NCBI RefSeq assembly: GCF_019711635.1
Contig: NZ_JAIGNT010000010.1
Coordinates: 32,400-96,399, forward strand
Direction: 5' to 3'
DNA length: 64,000 nucleotides
From: Qipengyuania huizhouensis
GTDB taxonomy: Bacteria; Pseudomonadota; Alphaproteobacteria; Sphingomonadales; Sphingomonadaceae
In this document: positions 47,182-55,970 of the stretch, one piece after another
How the letters are laid out: each line of letters opens with the position of its first letter
How positions within the stretch are numbered: the stretch's first letter is position 1
Notes under the pieces: generated by a model
What the model was told of the DNA's origin: nothing
Seen by the model: only the letters and a program-made list of their open reading frames with translations
Databases searched by the model: none
Position numbers and translations under genes: made by a program

Positions 47182-48228
47182 TTATTGTTTCGCCAGATCG
47201 AGCCATACCTCGCAGAAGCGTTCCACTTCGGCGCGCGCGGTGTTCCAGCCGAAGCTGGCACGAATGGTCCGGTCGGCCACCTCGGGTTCAACCTGCATCG
47301 CCTGCATGACGTGACTGGTCTTCATCGTACCACTCGAACAGGCGGAGCCCTGCGACACGGAAATTCCCGCCATGTCGAAGCGCATGACCTGCGCGCTGCC
47401 GCTCATCTTCGGCATGGCGATGGCGCGGATATAGGGCGTCGGATCGGACAGCCGGTCGGACAGCCATGTACCGCCAAGGTCGCGGCATTGCTGCGCCAAT
47501 TGCTCGAGCGGTTCCAGCGTGGCCCTATCGAGATAAGGATCGCCACAAGCCTCCAGTGCCGCCGCCAAGCCGAGCACACCGGGCAGGTTCTCGGTACCCC
47601 GCCTGTAGCCGCGCTCCTGTCCGCCCGCAGGCTCGAGCATGGCGAAATCCTTCACGAGCAAAGCACCAACACCGATCGGCCCGCCGAATTTATGCGCAGA
47701 GATGATCGCCATGTCGCACGGCGGCAGCGCAAACCTGCCCGCGCCTTGCGCGCAATCGGCGAGCAGCAATCCCCCAGCCTCGTGGACCTGCCCCGCAATC
47801 GCGGCGAGATCCTGCAGGTTTCCGGTTTCGGAATTTACCTGCTGGACTGCGACGAGCGGCCGTTCGCGCTGCACTGCCTCCCCCAGCACTTCGAAATCGA
47901 GCGCACCGTCGGGCCGCACCGGCAGACGCTCGGCATCGACCGCAGCCTTGAGGATCGCGTCATGCTCGACGGCTGAAACCAGCCGCGCACCTGCTTTCGC
48001 GTGACCCAGCGCAAGCGCCGCCGCCTCGCTCGCGCCGGAGGTGAAGATCACCTCGCCCTCCCAGCCGAGCGCGCGCTTCACCCGCTCGCGTGCATCCTCC
48101 AGCGCCGCCCGCGCCTTGCGGCCTTCGGCATGCGGACTGCTCGGATTGGCCCAGAGCGCGAAGCCTTCTTCCATCGCGCGCCTCGCCTCTGGGCGCAGCG
48201 GTGTGGTAGCGGCATGATCGAGATATAT
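47182..48228 (-). CDS. Cysteine desulfurase family protein 2, no standard start codon
   Basis: A second NifS/IscS-like PLP enzyme. PLP lysine is in ISAHKFGGPIGVGAL and the active Cys in SQGSACSSGTMKTSHV. The conserved N terminus IYLDHAATTPLRPEARRA is encoded from 48228 down, but no ATG, GTG or TTG precedes it in frame before a TAG near 48280. The first standard start is ATG 48174, which would delete that conserved segment. A rare start (ATA 48228 or ATT 48255) or a sequence change is implied. The divergent hydrolase begins at 48355. Confidence 0.85.
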   Translation of the reverse strand: MYLDHAATTPLRPEARRAMEEGFALWANPSSPHAEGRKARAALEDARERVKRALGWEGEVIFTSGASEAAALALGHAKAGARLVSAVEHDAILKAAVDAERLPVRPDGALDFEVLGEAVQRERPLVAVQQVNSETGNLQDLAAIAGQVHEAGGLLLADCAQGAGRFALPPCDMAIISAHKFGGPIGVGALLVKDFAMLEPAGGQERGYRRGTENLPGVLGLAAALEACGDPYLDRATLEPLEQLAQQCRDLGGTWLSDRLSDPTPYIRAIAMPKMSGSAQVMRFDMAGISVSQGSACSSGTMKTSHVMQAMQVEPEVADRTIRASFGWNTARAEVERFCEVWLDLAKQ

Positions 48229-48354
48229 GCGTGTCGGGACGGGACGTGCTCGAATTAATTGCGAAACGGAGACAAAACCCTATATAGCGCGCAACCTCGT
48301 GCAAGCCCCCTTGGGGGCCAGCACCCCGAAAATTTCTGCCAGGGTACCTCTCCC

Positions 48355-49011
48355 ATGCCGACCGTGATCTTTCCCGGCCCCGAAGGCCGCCTCGAAGGCC
48401 GTTTCTCTCCCGGACCGCGTCCGCGCGCGCCCGTTGCGATGATCCTCCATCCGCATCCGCAAGGCGGCGGCACGATGAACGAGCAAATCACGCAGCGTCT
48501 GTACAAGACCTTCGTCAACCGCGGTTTCGCCACGCTGCGCTTCAATTTCCGCGGCGTAGGCCGCAGCCAGGGCAGCTTCGACAACGGTGTGGGCGAATTG
48601 TCCGATGCCGCCAGCGCGCTCGACTGGGTGCAGCAGGTTCATCCCGAAGCGCAGGTGACGTGGATCGCTGGCGTCAGCTTCGGTTCGCTGATTGGCATGC
48701 AACTGCTTATGCGCCGTCCGGAAATCCGCGGGTGGATCAGCATCGGCGCCCCGGCAAGCATGTATGACTTCTCCTTCCTCGCGCCCTGCCCGGCTTCGGG
48801 CATCTTCATCCACGGCGCGCAGGATACGGTGGTCCAGCCCAATGCGGTGACCAAGCTGGTCGAAAAGCTGCGCACGCAGAAGCACATCACTGTGCATCAC
48901 GAGGAAATCCCCCGTGCCAACCACTTCTTCGAAAACGAGCAGGAAGAACTGATGAAGTCGGTCGACAATTATCTCGACTTCCGTCTCGATCCGGCGTGCC
49001 CGATCACCTGA
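48355..49011 (+). CDS. Alpha/beta hydrolase, YsgA/dienelactone-hydrolase-like
   Basis: A 218-residue cytoplasmic hydrolase. HPHPQGGGTMNEQITQRLY and FRGVGRSQGSFD are the signature of a conserved small hydrolase group often beside Fe-S or desulfurase genes. The nucleophile elbow is GVSFGSLIG, the catalytic Asp in HGAQDTVV and the His in RANHFFE. It is divergent from desulfurase 2. A strong terminator follows. Substrate unknown. Confidence 0.88.
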   Translation: MPTVIFPGPEGRLEGRFSPGPRPRAPVAMILHPHPQGGGTMNEQITQRLYKTFVNRGFATLRFNFRGVGRSQGSFDNGVGELSDAASALDWVQQVHPEAQVTWIAGVSFGSLIGMQLLMRRPEIRGWISIGAPASMYDFSFLAPCPASGIFIHGAQDTVVQPNAVTKLVEKLRTQKHITVHHEEIPRANHFFENEQEELMKSVDNYLDFRLDPACPIT

Positions 49012-49037
49012 GGCCATCGGGTAATTGCAAATGTTTT

Positions 49038-49062
49038 AAAGGGCCCGCATGTCGGGCCCTTT
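49038..49062 (+). terminator. Rho-independent terminator of the hydrolase gene
   Basis: AAAGGGCCCG pairs with CGGGCCCTTT across a 5-nt loop, with a T-run continuing. It begins 27 bp after the stop. Confidence 0.92.
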
Positions 49063-49120
49063 TTCTTGCCCAAAATGCACCCGCGACTTTGCAAAATCCG
49101 AAAAACCTTGCCTAAAATTT

Positions 49121-49133
49121 GTTATGTTGTAAC
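49121..49133. promoter_or_regulatory. GTTATGTTGTAAC palindrome upstream of the TonB-type gene (Zur-box-like)
   Basis: GTTA-N5-TAAC is an inverted repeat set in an AT-rich promoter, 40 bp before the TonB-type start. It resembles alphaproteobacterial Zur boxes (GTTATA-like half sites) with a mismatch. Regulator identity is inference. Confidence 0.35.
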
Positions 49134-49172
49134 ATTTCTGATTATAAGAGTCGCAAGGAAGAGGAGCCGACC

Positions 49173-49850
49173 ATGGCATTCGTAGATCAGAGACGAGGTC
49201 CATCCCCCGCAGGGCTCGCCAGCGCCGTCATCGTGCAGGCCGCGATAGGTGCAGCCGTCATTACCGGACTGTCTGTGGCAGGAGGCGTCGTTGAACCGCC
49301 AGAGATTTTGGACACTTGGGACGTAAGGCCCACCCCACCGCCCGAACCGGAGCCAATACCGGAGCCCCAGACACAGCAGCAACCCGAAGTGGCTTCACAA
49401 CCTCCAATCACCCAGCCCACTCCGCCAATCGATTTCGAATTGCCCAAGGCAACGTACGAAACGACCGAGAAGATTGTCGAGCGTCCGATAATTGTCGACA
49501 CGCCGCGCGTAGACACGAAGCCACCCGCACCCCCTGCGCCGGTGCCTTCGTTCAGTCCGATCTCCGCCAAGCCCCGCAACGATCCGGGTGCATGGCTGTC
49601 CGATCGCGATTACAAATCGGCCTGGGCCCGTCGCGAACTGACCGGCGTGGCAAGTTTCCGGCTCGACATCTCGCAGACCGGGAAAGTGACAGGCTGCCGG
49701 ATCACCGGATCGACCGGGCATTCCGAACTTGATCAAGCGACCTGTAGCCTGGTTCAACGCCGGGCCCGGTTCGAGCCGGCCCGCGGCAGCAATGGCGAGC
49801 CTGTTGCGGGAAGCTACAGTTCTTCCGTGCGCTGGCAGTTGCCCGAATAG
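49173..49850 (+). CDS. Energy transducer TonB family protein
   Basis: A 225-residue TonB-like protein that couples the proton gradient to outer-membrane transporters. One N-terminal helix (SAVIVQAAIGAAVITGLSVA), then a Pro-rich periplasmic linker (TPPPEPEPIPEPQTQQQP), then a C-terminal TonB domain with GVASFRLDISQTGKVTGCRI. AAGGAAGAGGAG precedes the ATG at 49173; an upstream in-frame reading adds no conserved sequence. ExbB/ExbD are not adjacent. Confidence 0.9.
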   Translation: MAFVDQRRGPSPAGLASAVIVQAAIGAAVITGLSVAGGVVEPPEILDTWDVRPTPPPEPEPIPEPQTQQQPEVASQPPITQPTPPIDFELPKATYETTEKIVERPIIVDTPRVDTKPPAPPAPVPSFSPISAKPRNDPGAWLSDRDYKSAWARRELTGVASFRLDISQTGKVTGCRITGSTGHSELDQATCSLVQRRARFEPARGSNGEPVAGSYSSSVRWQLPE

Positions 49851-49869
49851 CCCTTGCCTTAAATACCCG

Positions 49870-50079
49870 TCACGGCGAGCTCCGTTCGACTTTCTCGAGC
49901 GGGGCTTCGCCGTCTGCGGCAGGCACGGTCCAGATAGCCACGTTGACCAGCGCCACCAGCGCCAGGATCACCATGAGCATCGCATTCTTCATATTCCCCG
50001 TGCGCCGCCACAGCAGGAAGGCGCCGAAGAACAGCGCGATGGCGGCAAGGACGACGATGGAGAGGACGACATCGAGCAT
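49870..50079 (-). CDS. Small membrane protein, 69 residues
   Basis: Two hydrophobic helices (VVLSIVVLAAIALFFGAFLL and AMLMVILALVALVNVAIW) and a short polar tail. GGGAGG lies 6 nt before the ATG at 50079, a good ribosome binding site. It converges on the TonB-type gene and is back-to-back with the DUF3597 promoter. The family is not recognised. Confidence 0.65.
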   Translation of the reverse strand: MLDVVLSIVVLAAIALFFGAFLLWRRTGNMKNAMLMVILALVALVNVAIWTVPAADGEAPLEKVERSSP

Positions 50080-50122
50080 GACCGCCTCCCTAGCCGCGCA
50101 TGGGCGATTCGGGAAATGCCCG

Positions 50123-50147
50123 GGAACCTGCGACTGGACCTTCCGTT
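50123..50147 (+). promoter_or_regulatory. EcfG-type general stress promoter for the DUF3597 gene
   Basis: GGAAC (50123-50127) and CGTT (50144-50147) are 16 bp apart, an exact EcfG consensus match. The DUF3597 start is 53 bp downstream. Confidence 0.78.
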
Positions 50148-50199
50148 TATTGCCCCATAGGCTGGCATTCTGGCGCAGTACCATTCGGGAGTACGATAC

Positions 50200-50571
50200 A
50201 TGGGCATTTTCAGCAGCATCAAGAACGCGATTTTCGGTAAGGACGATGAAGTCAAGGAAGCACCGAAAACCCCCAGCCCCGATCAGGCGCGGGTCGATGC
50301 TCCTCAACAGAAACCGAAGCCCGTTATCGATGTTGCGAACCACCTCGATGCCATGCCCGGCGCGGATCGTCTCAACTGGCGCACATCGATCGTCGACCTG
50401 ATGAAGCTGATCGGAGTCGATTCCAGCTACGAGAACCGCAAAGCGTTGGCACAGGAGCTGGGCCGGGCAGATTATTCCGGCAGCGCCGAGGACAATGTCT
50501 GGCTGCACAAGCGCACCATGCGCGAATTGTCGGCCAATGGCGGCAAGGTTCCGGCCGAGTTTCTCGATTGA
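50200..50571 (+). CDS. DUF3597 domain-containing protein
   Basis: A 123-residue cytoplasmic protein. The N-terminal MGIFSSIKNAIFG and the domain LNWRTSIVDLMKLIGVDSSY followed by ENRKALAQEL match DUF3597, a small domain with a KinG/LysM-like fold in some phage and bacterial proteins. Function is unknown. Its EcfG-type promoter suggests a stress role. The DUF885 gene follows 36 bp downstream on the same strand. Confidence 0.88.
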   Translation: MGIFSSIKNAIFGKDDEVKEAPKTPSPDQARVDAPQQKPKPVIDVANHLDAMPGADRLNWRTSIVDLMKLIGVDSSYENRKALAQELGRADYSGSAEDNVWLHKRTMRELSANGGKVPAEFLD

Positions 50572-50607
50572 TTTGACAGGTTTAAGCGGGTCGCCCAAAC
50601 ATCCCGC

Positions 50608-52446
50608 ATGAACAGATACAGCTTCGAAGCCAGCCGCCGCCAGGTTCTCGCCGGACTTGGTGCGACCACCGCTCTCACCCTCTCGGGCTGCGCCACCATG
50701 CCTCGCAGCGCCGGGACACAAAGCGCGGAAGCGCTGCTGGAAGATGTCGCCTACAACCTTCTCGAGCATGAGCCGGAACGCGCAACCGGTCTGGGCGTGG
50801 ATACCGGACAATACGCTTACCTGCGCAGCCGGCTCGAAGACCAGTCGCCCGCCGGCCAGCAAGCCTATGCGGACACGCTCCGCAGCGATCTCGCGCGCCT
50901 GCGCGCCTTCCCTCGCGACGGTCTGGACAGCGAAAACCTGACCAATATCGAAGTGGTCGAAAGCGCCTACCAGCTCGCACTGGACGGCTTTGCCCTGCCC
51001 TATGGCGATACCCCTGTCGGCAACTGGCGCACGGCGCCTTATGTGGTGATCCAGAACGTCGGCGAATACATTGGCCTGCCGCGCTTCATGCAGTCGACCC
51101 ATATGGTCGAGAATGCTTCGGACGCCGATAGCTATATCGAAAGGCTCGAACAGGCCCCTGCGACATTCGACGGCGAACTTGCTCGCATCCGGGCAGCGCG
51201 TGGAATGGGGGTCGTGCCGCCCGACTTCCTGCTCGACAAGACGATCATGCAGATGGAGCAGACCATCGCCAGTGCCGGGAAGGGCGAACTCTTTGCCGCC
51301 GACCTGCGCGGCAAACTGGCTGAAGCAGGCCTGCCGGAAGCACACGCCGATCGTGCCCTGGCGCTCGAAACGGGGCCGATTGCCGAGGCGCTCTCGCGCC
51401 AGCTTGCCGAACTGAAAGCCGAACGTGCCGTCGCCACCGGTGATCCGGGCATTTCGGCACGCCCCAATGGAGAGGAATTCTACGCCTGGGCGCTGCGTAA
51501 CAGCACCACGACCACGCTCTCGGCCGACGAAGTCCACCGGCAGGGGCTGGAAGAGCTCGAGGCGCTCCACGCCCGTATGGACCCGATCCTGCGCAAGATC
51601 GGCTACACCGACGGCAGCGTGGGCCAGCGCATGACGGCCCTGTCGGAAGACCCGCGCTACAAATTCGCCGAAGGCGATGCGGGCCGCGAACAGATCATGG
51701 AATTTATCGACGAACGTATCGAATGGATCCGCGCGCAGATGCCGCGCGCCTTCAATACGCTGGTCGATCCCAATCTCGAAGTCGTCCGCATACCGCCCGC
51801 CGAGGAAGCCGGGGCTCCGGGCGCCTATGGCGGGGCCGGCAGCAAGGATGGCACGATCCCAGGTCGCTTCTGGATCAATTTGCGCAGCACCGACCTGCAT
51901 CGGAAATACGATCTCGCCGATCTCACCTATCACGAGACCATTCCGGGCCATGTCTGGGAGGGCGAATATTCGAACCGCCTGCCGCTCATCCGCTCGATCC
52001 TGGCCTTCAACCCGTTCAGCGAAGGCTGGGCGCTATATGGTGAGCAGATCGCCGACGAGCTGGGAGCATACGACGGCTTCGAGGTCGGCCAGCTGGGCTA
52101 CCTGCAGAGCCTCGCCTTCCGTGCCTGCCGCATGGTGGTGGACACCGGTCTTCACTCCAAGGGCTGGAGCCGCGAACAAGGCCGCCAGTTCTTCATCGAG
52201 CGCAACGGGTCCAAGCCCGAGGAAGTCCAGAGCGAGGTCGACCGCTATTGCAGCTGGCCAGGTCAGGCGACCGGTTACAAGCTCGGCCACAGCCGCATCG
52301 TTTCCCAACGTGAACGCGCCCAGCGCGAGCTGGGATCCGCCTATGATTTCAAGGCATTCAACGATGCGGTGGTCCTCGGCGGCAATGCCCCGATGAACGT
52401 GATGGAACGCAATGTGGGCAGGTATATCGACAATACCCGAAGTTAA
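50608..52446 (+). CDS. DUF885 family protein, probable secreted Zn-peptidase-like lipoprotein
   Basis: A 612-residue protein of the DUF885 family, distantly related to M32-like gluzincins. The N terminus has a twin-arginine-type signal SRRQVLAGLG with lipobox LSGC, so it is exported and lipid-anchored. The metal motif is LTYHETIPGHVWEGE, with HETIPGH in place of HExxH, normal for the family. FSEGWALYGEQ follows. The substrate is unknown. Confidence 0.88.
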   Translation: MNRYSFEASRRQVLAGLGATTALTLSGCATMPRSAGTQSAEALLEDVAYNLLEHEPERATGLGVDTGQYAYLRSRLEDQSPAGQQAYADTLRSDLARLRAFPRDGLDSENLTNIEVVESAYQLALDGFALPYGDTPVGNWRTAPYVVIQNVGEYIGLPRFMQSTHMVENASDADSYIERLEQAPATFDGELARIRAARGMGVVPPDFLLDKTIMQMEQTIASAGKGELFAADLRGKLAEAGLPEAHADRALALETGPIAEALSRQLAELKAERAVATGDPGISARPNGEEFYAWALRNSTTTTLSADEVHRQGLEELEALHARMDPILRKIGYTDGSVGQRMTALSEDPRYKFAEGDAGREQIMEFIDERIEWIRAQMPRAFNTLVDPNLEVVRIPPAEEAGAPGAYGGAGSKDGTIPGRFWINLRSTDLHRKYDLADLTYHETIPGHVWEGEYSNRLPLIRSILAFNPFSEGWALYGEQIADELGAYDGFEVGQLGYLQSLAFRACRMVVDTGLHSKGWSREQGRQFFIERNGSKPEEVQSEVDRYCSWPGQATGYKLGHSRIVSQRERAQRELGSAYDFKAFNDAVVLGGNAPMNVMERNVGRYIDNTRS

Positions 52447-52453
52447 CCCGTTT

Positions 52454-52507
52454 CCCCCTTCCAGTATTCGCCTTGCTTGCTAAGGTAACGCGGATACTGG
52501 AAGGGGG
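52454..52507. repeat. Perfect 14-bp inverted repeat covering a ribosome binding site
   Basis: CCCCCTTCCAGTAT (52454-52467) and its exact inverse (52494-52507) enclose a 26-nt loop. The right arm holds the GGAAGGGG stretch that would serve as ribosome binding site for the peptidase gene at 52516. It may also end the DUF885 transcript. Confidence 0.8.
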
Positions 52508-52515
52508 GGTAAGAC

Positions 52516-54083
52516 ATGAAATTGCGGGTCGCTTTGCTGGCTATGATTGCCGCCGCTGCTTCGCCTGCGCAGGCGAAATGGTATGAGGCGAGCAGCGAGC
52601 ACTTCGTTATTTATGCCGACGACAGCGAAAGAGACATTCGCGAGTTCGCAGAGAATCTGGAAAAATATCATTCTGCCATGGTACTGGTGAGCGGCCGCTC
52701 CGTAGAGGCCCCCAGTCCCTCCAACCGCGTCACGATCTTCGTGGTCGGAAGCCAGCGGGACATTCGCAAGCTCTCCGGATCGGACAGCAAATCGATCGCT
52801 GGATTTTATGTCCCGAGAGCAGGCGCCTCTCGCGCCTTCGTGCAGGATATTCGCAACCGGAGTAACGTTATCCGGACTTCTCGACAGTCATCCTGCTCCA
52901 CGAATACGCACACCACTTCCTGATTGGCAGTTCGCGATACGCGATGCCCCGATGGATGAGCGAAGGGGCGGCGGAATTCTTCGCGTCGGCCGGATTCAAC
53001 AAGGACGGCAGCGTCCAGATCGGCCGTCCAGCAATGCACCGTGCAGGGGAATTGCACTATGCGGACGAGGTCTCGGTGCATGAATTGCTCGATGCAGAAT
53101 TATACGAGCAGCGTCGGAGGAAGGGATACGATGCCTTCTACGGCATGAGTTGGGCTTTATATCATTATCTGATCTTCGGCGAAGAACGCAAAGGTCAGTT
53201 GGACGAGTATGCGGGCCTCGTGATGCAGGGGAAAAACTCGCTTGAAGCCGCCAAGGAGGCTTTCGGCGATATCGATGTGCTCGACAAGGAAGTCGAACGT
53301 TATCTCAAGCAACGAAAGATGTTCAACATCAAGCTTCCGCCTGAAAGAATATCATATGGGCCAATATCGTTGCGTGAACTTCCGGAAGGCGAGGCGGAAA
53401 TGATGGACGTCCGCATCGTTTCACAACGCGGCGTTACCCGGGAACAGGCGTTGGAACTCGTTGTTGAAGCGCGTGAAATTGCAGCGCGATTCCCGAACGA
53501 TCCTGGCGTACTGACCGCGCTCGCCGAGGCGGAATACGATGCGGGGAACGACGATGCGGCCATAACGGCGGCCGACCGTGCGATCGCCATCGATCCGATG
53601 CGCCCCAATGCCTATGTCCAGAAAGGCTATGCGCTGTTCCGAAAGGCCGAAAATGCAGACGATCCCGAAACTGCATATAGCGAGGCAATGAAAGCGTTCA
53701 GTGCGCTCAACAAAATCGAGAACGATCATCCCGTACCGCTGATCTACTACTACCGCAGCTTTGTCGAGCGTGGCCTCCCTCCCAATGAAAATGCGCGACA
53801 TGCACTCGAATGGGCCTCACGGCTTGCACCCTTCGATCAAGGCCTTGCGATGAACGCAGCCCTGATGCTCGCCGAGGAAGGAAAGATTGGACTTGCCAAG
53901 TTCACGCTGGAACCGCTTGCGACCAATCCTCACGGCGGTTCGCTTTCCGAGCAGGCGCAAGACTATCTCGACATGCTGGAGCTGGCGGAGGAAGGCACGA
54001 GTTGGCACCCCGGTGCGACCATCTTGACCAAGGCTGTGGTAGATGCGGAGAAGCCTGGTGAATCAGGCAATGCCGAGGACTGA
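52516..54083 (+). pseudogene. Frameshifted secreted gluzincin-like peptidase with TPR repeats
   Basis: One gene is split by a frame change. The first frame (52516-52923) encodes a signal peptide and FVIYADDSERDI then stops. The second frame, one base back, resumes with VILLHEYAHHFLIG around 52890 and runs to 54083. HEYAHH is a zinc-peptidase motif; the distal half is TPR-like (EALELVVEAREI, AITAADRAIAIDPMRPNAY). The junction lies near 52840-52880. A loss of one base, a sequencing error or a -1 slip are possible; no slippery site is seen. Confidence 0.8.
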
Positions 54084-54089
54084 GATGCC

Positions 54090-54920
54090 CTAACGGACCC
54101 TTGCGTCGGTCTCGATCAGTCTGATCTCGAATAGGCTGGGCCAGAGCTTGCCGGTAACGAACAGGCGACGCTTGTCGGCATCCCACGCAATGCCGTTGAG
54201 CACCGCGTCCGTGCCGGAAACTGGCACGGAGCCTACAATGTCCTGCAGATCGACGATCTTCTTCACCACCCCGTCTTCCGGGTTTATCGCCACAATGAAG
54301 GGCGACATCCAGATGTTGGCGTAAATCAGCCCGTCGATCATCTCGAGTTCGTTCAGGCGTCGCAAGGGCCGTCCGTTGAGCGTCACGTCGACCGAGCGGC
54401 GCACTTCATAGGTCTCGGGGTCCAGCACGCGCAAAGTGGCGCTCCCGTCGGAATGAATCAGGCCTTCCTCGGAGGATGTGAGCCCCCATCCTTCGAGCGG
54501 AAAGCCTTCATGGGAAGCGACGGGCTCGAGCGTATCGGCATCCCAGCGATGGATCGCTCCGTTGCGCCAGGTCAGGGTCACGAACTCGTCCTCCCACAGG
54601 GCGATGCCCTCGCCGAACTGGTCGGCAGGGATGGCGCGTTCCTGCTTCGCCTCGCCCGTTTCGAGATCGACCTCGCGCACAACCGACTGCCCCTCCTGGC
54701 CGGTGCTTTCGAACAAAGATCCGTCGTGCCACAATAGCCCCTGCGTAAAGGCGCTATCATCGTGTGGGTATTCGGCCACGATCCGCGCGGCAAATACCAC
54801 CGGCCCTGTATAGGCGGGTATTTCTTCAACTTGGCCCGCAGAGTCGGTGTCCTGGGCTGCTGCAGGCGCGCAAGGCACCATCAGCAGCCACAGGACAGAG
54901 AAGACAGCTCGACCGAACAT
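54090..54920 (-). CDS. Glutaminyl-peptide cyclotransferase, secreted
   Basis: A 276-residue enzyme of the plant/bacterial-type glutaminyl cyclase family, which forms N-terminal pyroglutamate. A signal peptide (about 1-23) is followed by a propeller with FTQGLLWHDGSLFESTGQEG and FGEGIALWEDE, both characteristic. The ATG at 54920 starts the signal peptide. It converges on the frameshifted peptidase gene with 6 bp between stops. Confidence 0.88.
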   Translation of the reverse strand: MFGRAVFSVLWLLMVPCAPAAAQDTDSAGQVEEIPAYTGPVVFAARIVAEYPHDDSAFTQGLLWHDGSLFESTGQEGQSVVREVDLETGEAKQERAIPADQFGEGIALWEDEFVTLTWRNGAIHRWDADTLEPVASHEGFPLEGWGLTSSEEGLIHSDGSATLRVLDPETYEVRRSVDVTLNGRPLRRLNELEMIDGLIYANIWMSPFIVAINPEDGVVKKIVDLQDIVGSVPVSGTDAVLNGIAWDADKRRLFVTGKLWPSLFEIRLIETDARVR

Positions 54921-54978
54921 ATGCTGCGGTCCTTGCAATCTTTCGCTTAGCGCAGGATTAAGCGGACAGGCTTTTCGG

Positions 54979-55500
54979 TCAGCGACCCGCGAGCCCGCCG
55001 ACAATCGAGCCGAGGATTCCGCCAAGGCCACCCTGCTGCGAGCCGGAGCCACCACCCGCCTGCTTGGCCATATAGCCGGCCACCGCCATCGCCAGGATCG
55101 GCAGCATCTTCTTGAGCAGCGCCTCGTCGATGCCCGTAACCGCCGAAACCTCGCTGGCCACGCCGCGGCTGACGTCCTTGCTGCCGAAAATCTGGCCCAG
55201 AATGTCGTTACCCGGCTGGGTCGGGGTCGGATCCTGCTGCAGCACCTTGTCGAGCAGGATACCGCCGAGCCCCCCCAGCCCGCCGGTCACCCCGCCGCCA
55301 GCACCGCCGGCCAGACTGCCGAGAATATCGCCGAGGCCACCACCCGCGGGTGCGGCCTGCGTGGTGGTTCGCCCGAAGCCGGCGACGATCGCAGGTAAAA
55401 GCGCTCCGGTTGCCGTTTTTGCAGTGGCCGGATCGATATTGAGTTCGCGTGCCATGGAATCGACCACGCCGCTCTGCTGGAGTACCTGGCTGAGGTTCAT
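54979..55500 (-). CDS. DUF937 domain-containing protein
   Basis: A 173-residue protein. The N-terminal LSQVLQQSGVVDSMARELNI and TGALLPAIVAGFGR match DUF937, of unknown function. A long Gly-rich middle (GGGLGDILGSLAGGAGGG) links to a C-terminal helical part. GAAGGAAG precedes the ATG at 55500. A second small related-looking gene lies 13 bp upstream. Confidence 0.87.
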   Translation of the reverse strand: MNLSQVLQQSGVVDSMARELNIDPATAKTATGALLPAIVAGFGRTTTQAAPAGGGLGDILGSLAGGAGGGVTGGLGGLGGILLDKVLQQDPTPTQPGNDILGQIFGSKDVSRGVASEVSAVTGIDEALLKKMLPILAMAVAGYMAKQAGGGSGSQQGGLGGILGSIVGGLAGR

Positions 55501-55513
55501 TTCAAGGCTTCCT

Positions 55514-55834
55514 TCAGTTCTTTCCGAAGAACTTGCCGGCGATGCCCGCAATGTCGTCGAATGGATTGCCATCGTGATCGGCATCGAGAATCTGGGTAAA
55601 GCGTGCCAGCGAGCCTTCGCCTCCGACCTGCCCCACGATCTGGTTCAGCAAGCCGGTATCGAGCCCGGTCTTGCCAGCCGCCAGCTCGACCGTATCGCCA
55701 TCTTCATGATGCGCCTCGCCCAGTGCAGCGATGGCCTTTTCCGCCGTTGCAGCGTCGATACCCAACTTTTCCGCCATGTTCTTGACCGTGGGATGATCGT
55801 GCGCGGCGCCCAGCAATTGGTCGAAAAGGCTCAT
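55514..55834 (-). CDS. Small DUF937-neighbour protein, 106 residues
   Basis: A soluble helical protein starting MSLFDQLLGAAHDHPTVKN, with EKLGIDAATAEKAIAALGEA resembling the start of DUF937 domains. The ATG at 55834 has better spacing from AGGAG than that at 55840. It is probably co-transcribed with the DUF937 gene. A Gly/Asp-rich tail (ILDADHDGNPFDDIAG) could bind a metal. Confidence 0.75.
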   Translation of the reverse strand: MSLFDQLLGAAHDHPTVKNMAEKLGIDAATAEKAIAALGEAHHEDGDTVELAAGKTGLDTGLLNQIVGQVGGEGSLARFTQILDADHDGNPFDDIAGIAGKFFGKN

Positions 55835-55889
55835 GGTCATTCTCCTGATTATCGCAACCCACGCCCCTTCTGACCCATCGCCGCTCCAA

Positions 55890-55929
55890 ATTAAAGCCCC
55901 CGGTCCGCACTCGTGAGCGCGGCCGGGGG
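55890..55929 (-). terminator. Rho-independent terminator of pckA
   Basis: On the minus strand CCCCCGG (complement of 55923-55929) pairs with CCGGGGG (complement of 55897-55903), extended inside by CCGC/GCGG, then CTTTAATTT. It lies about 42 bp after the pckA stop. Confidence 0.85.
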
Positions 55930-55970
55930 TCTCCTCTCCAACTCTATGCCCGAATGGTCAGGCTATATCG

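Noticed and set aside
49870..51951. A 693-codon minus-strand frame across the DUF885 gene
   Set aside because: Most is antisense to DUF885. Only the last 69 codons, with their own ribosome binding site at 50079, look real.
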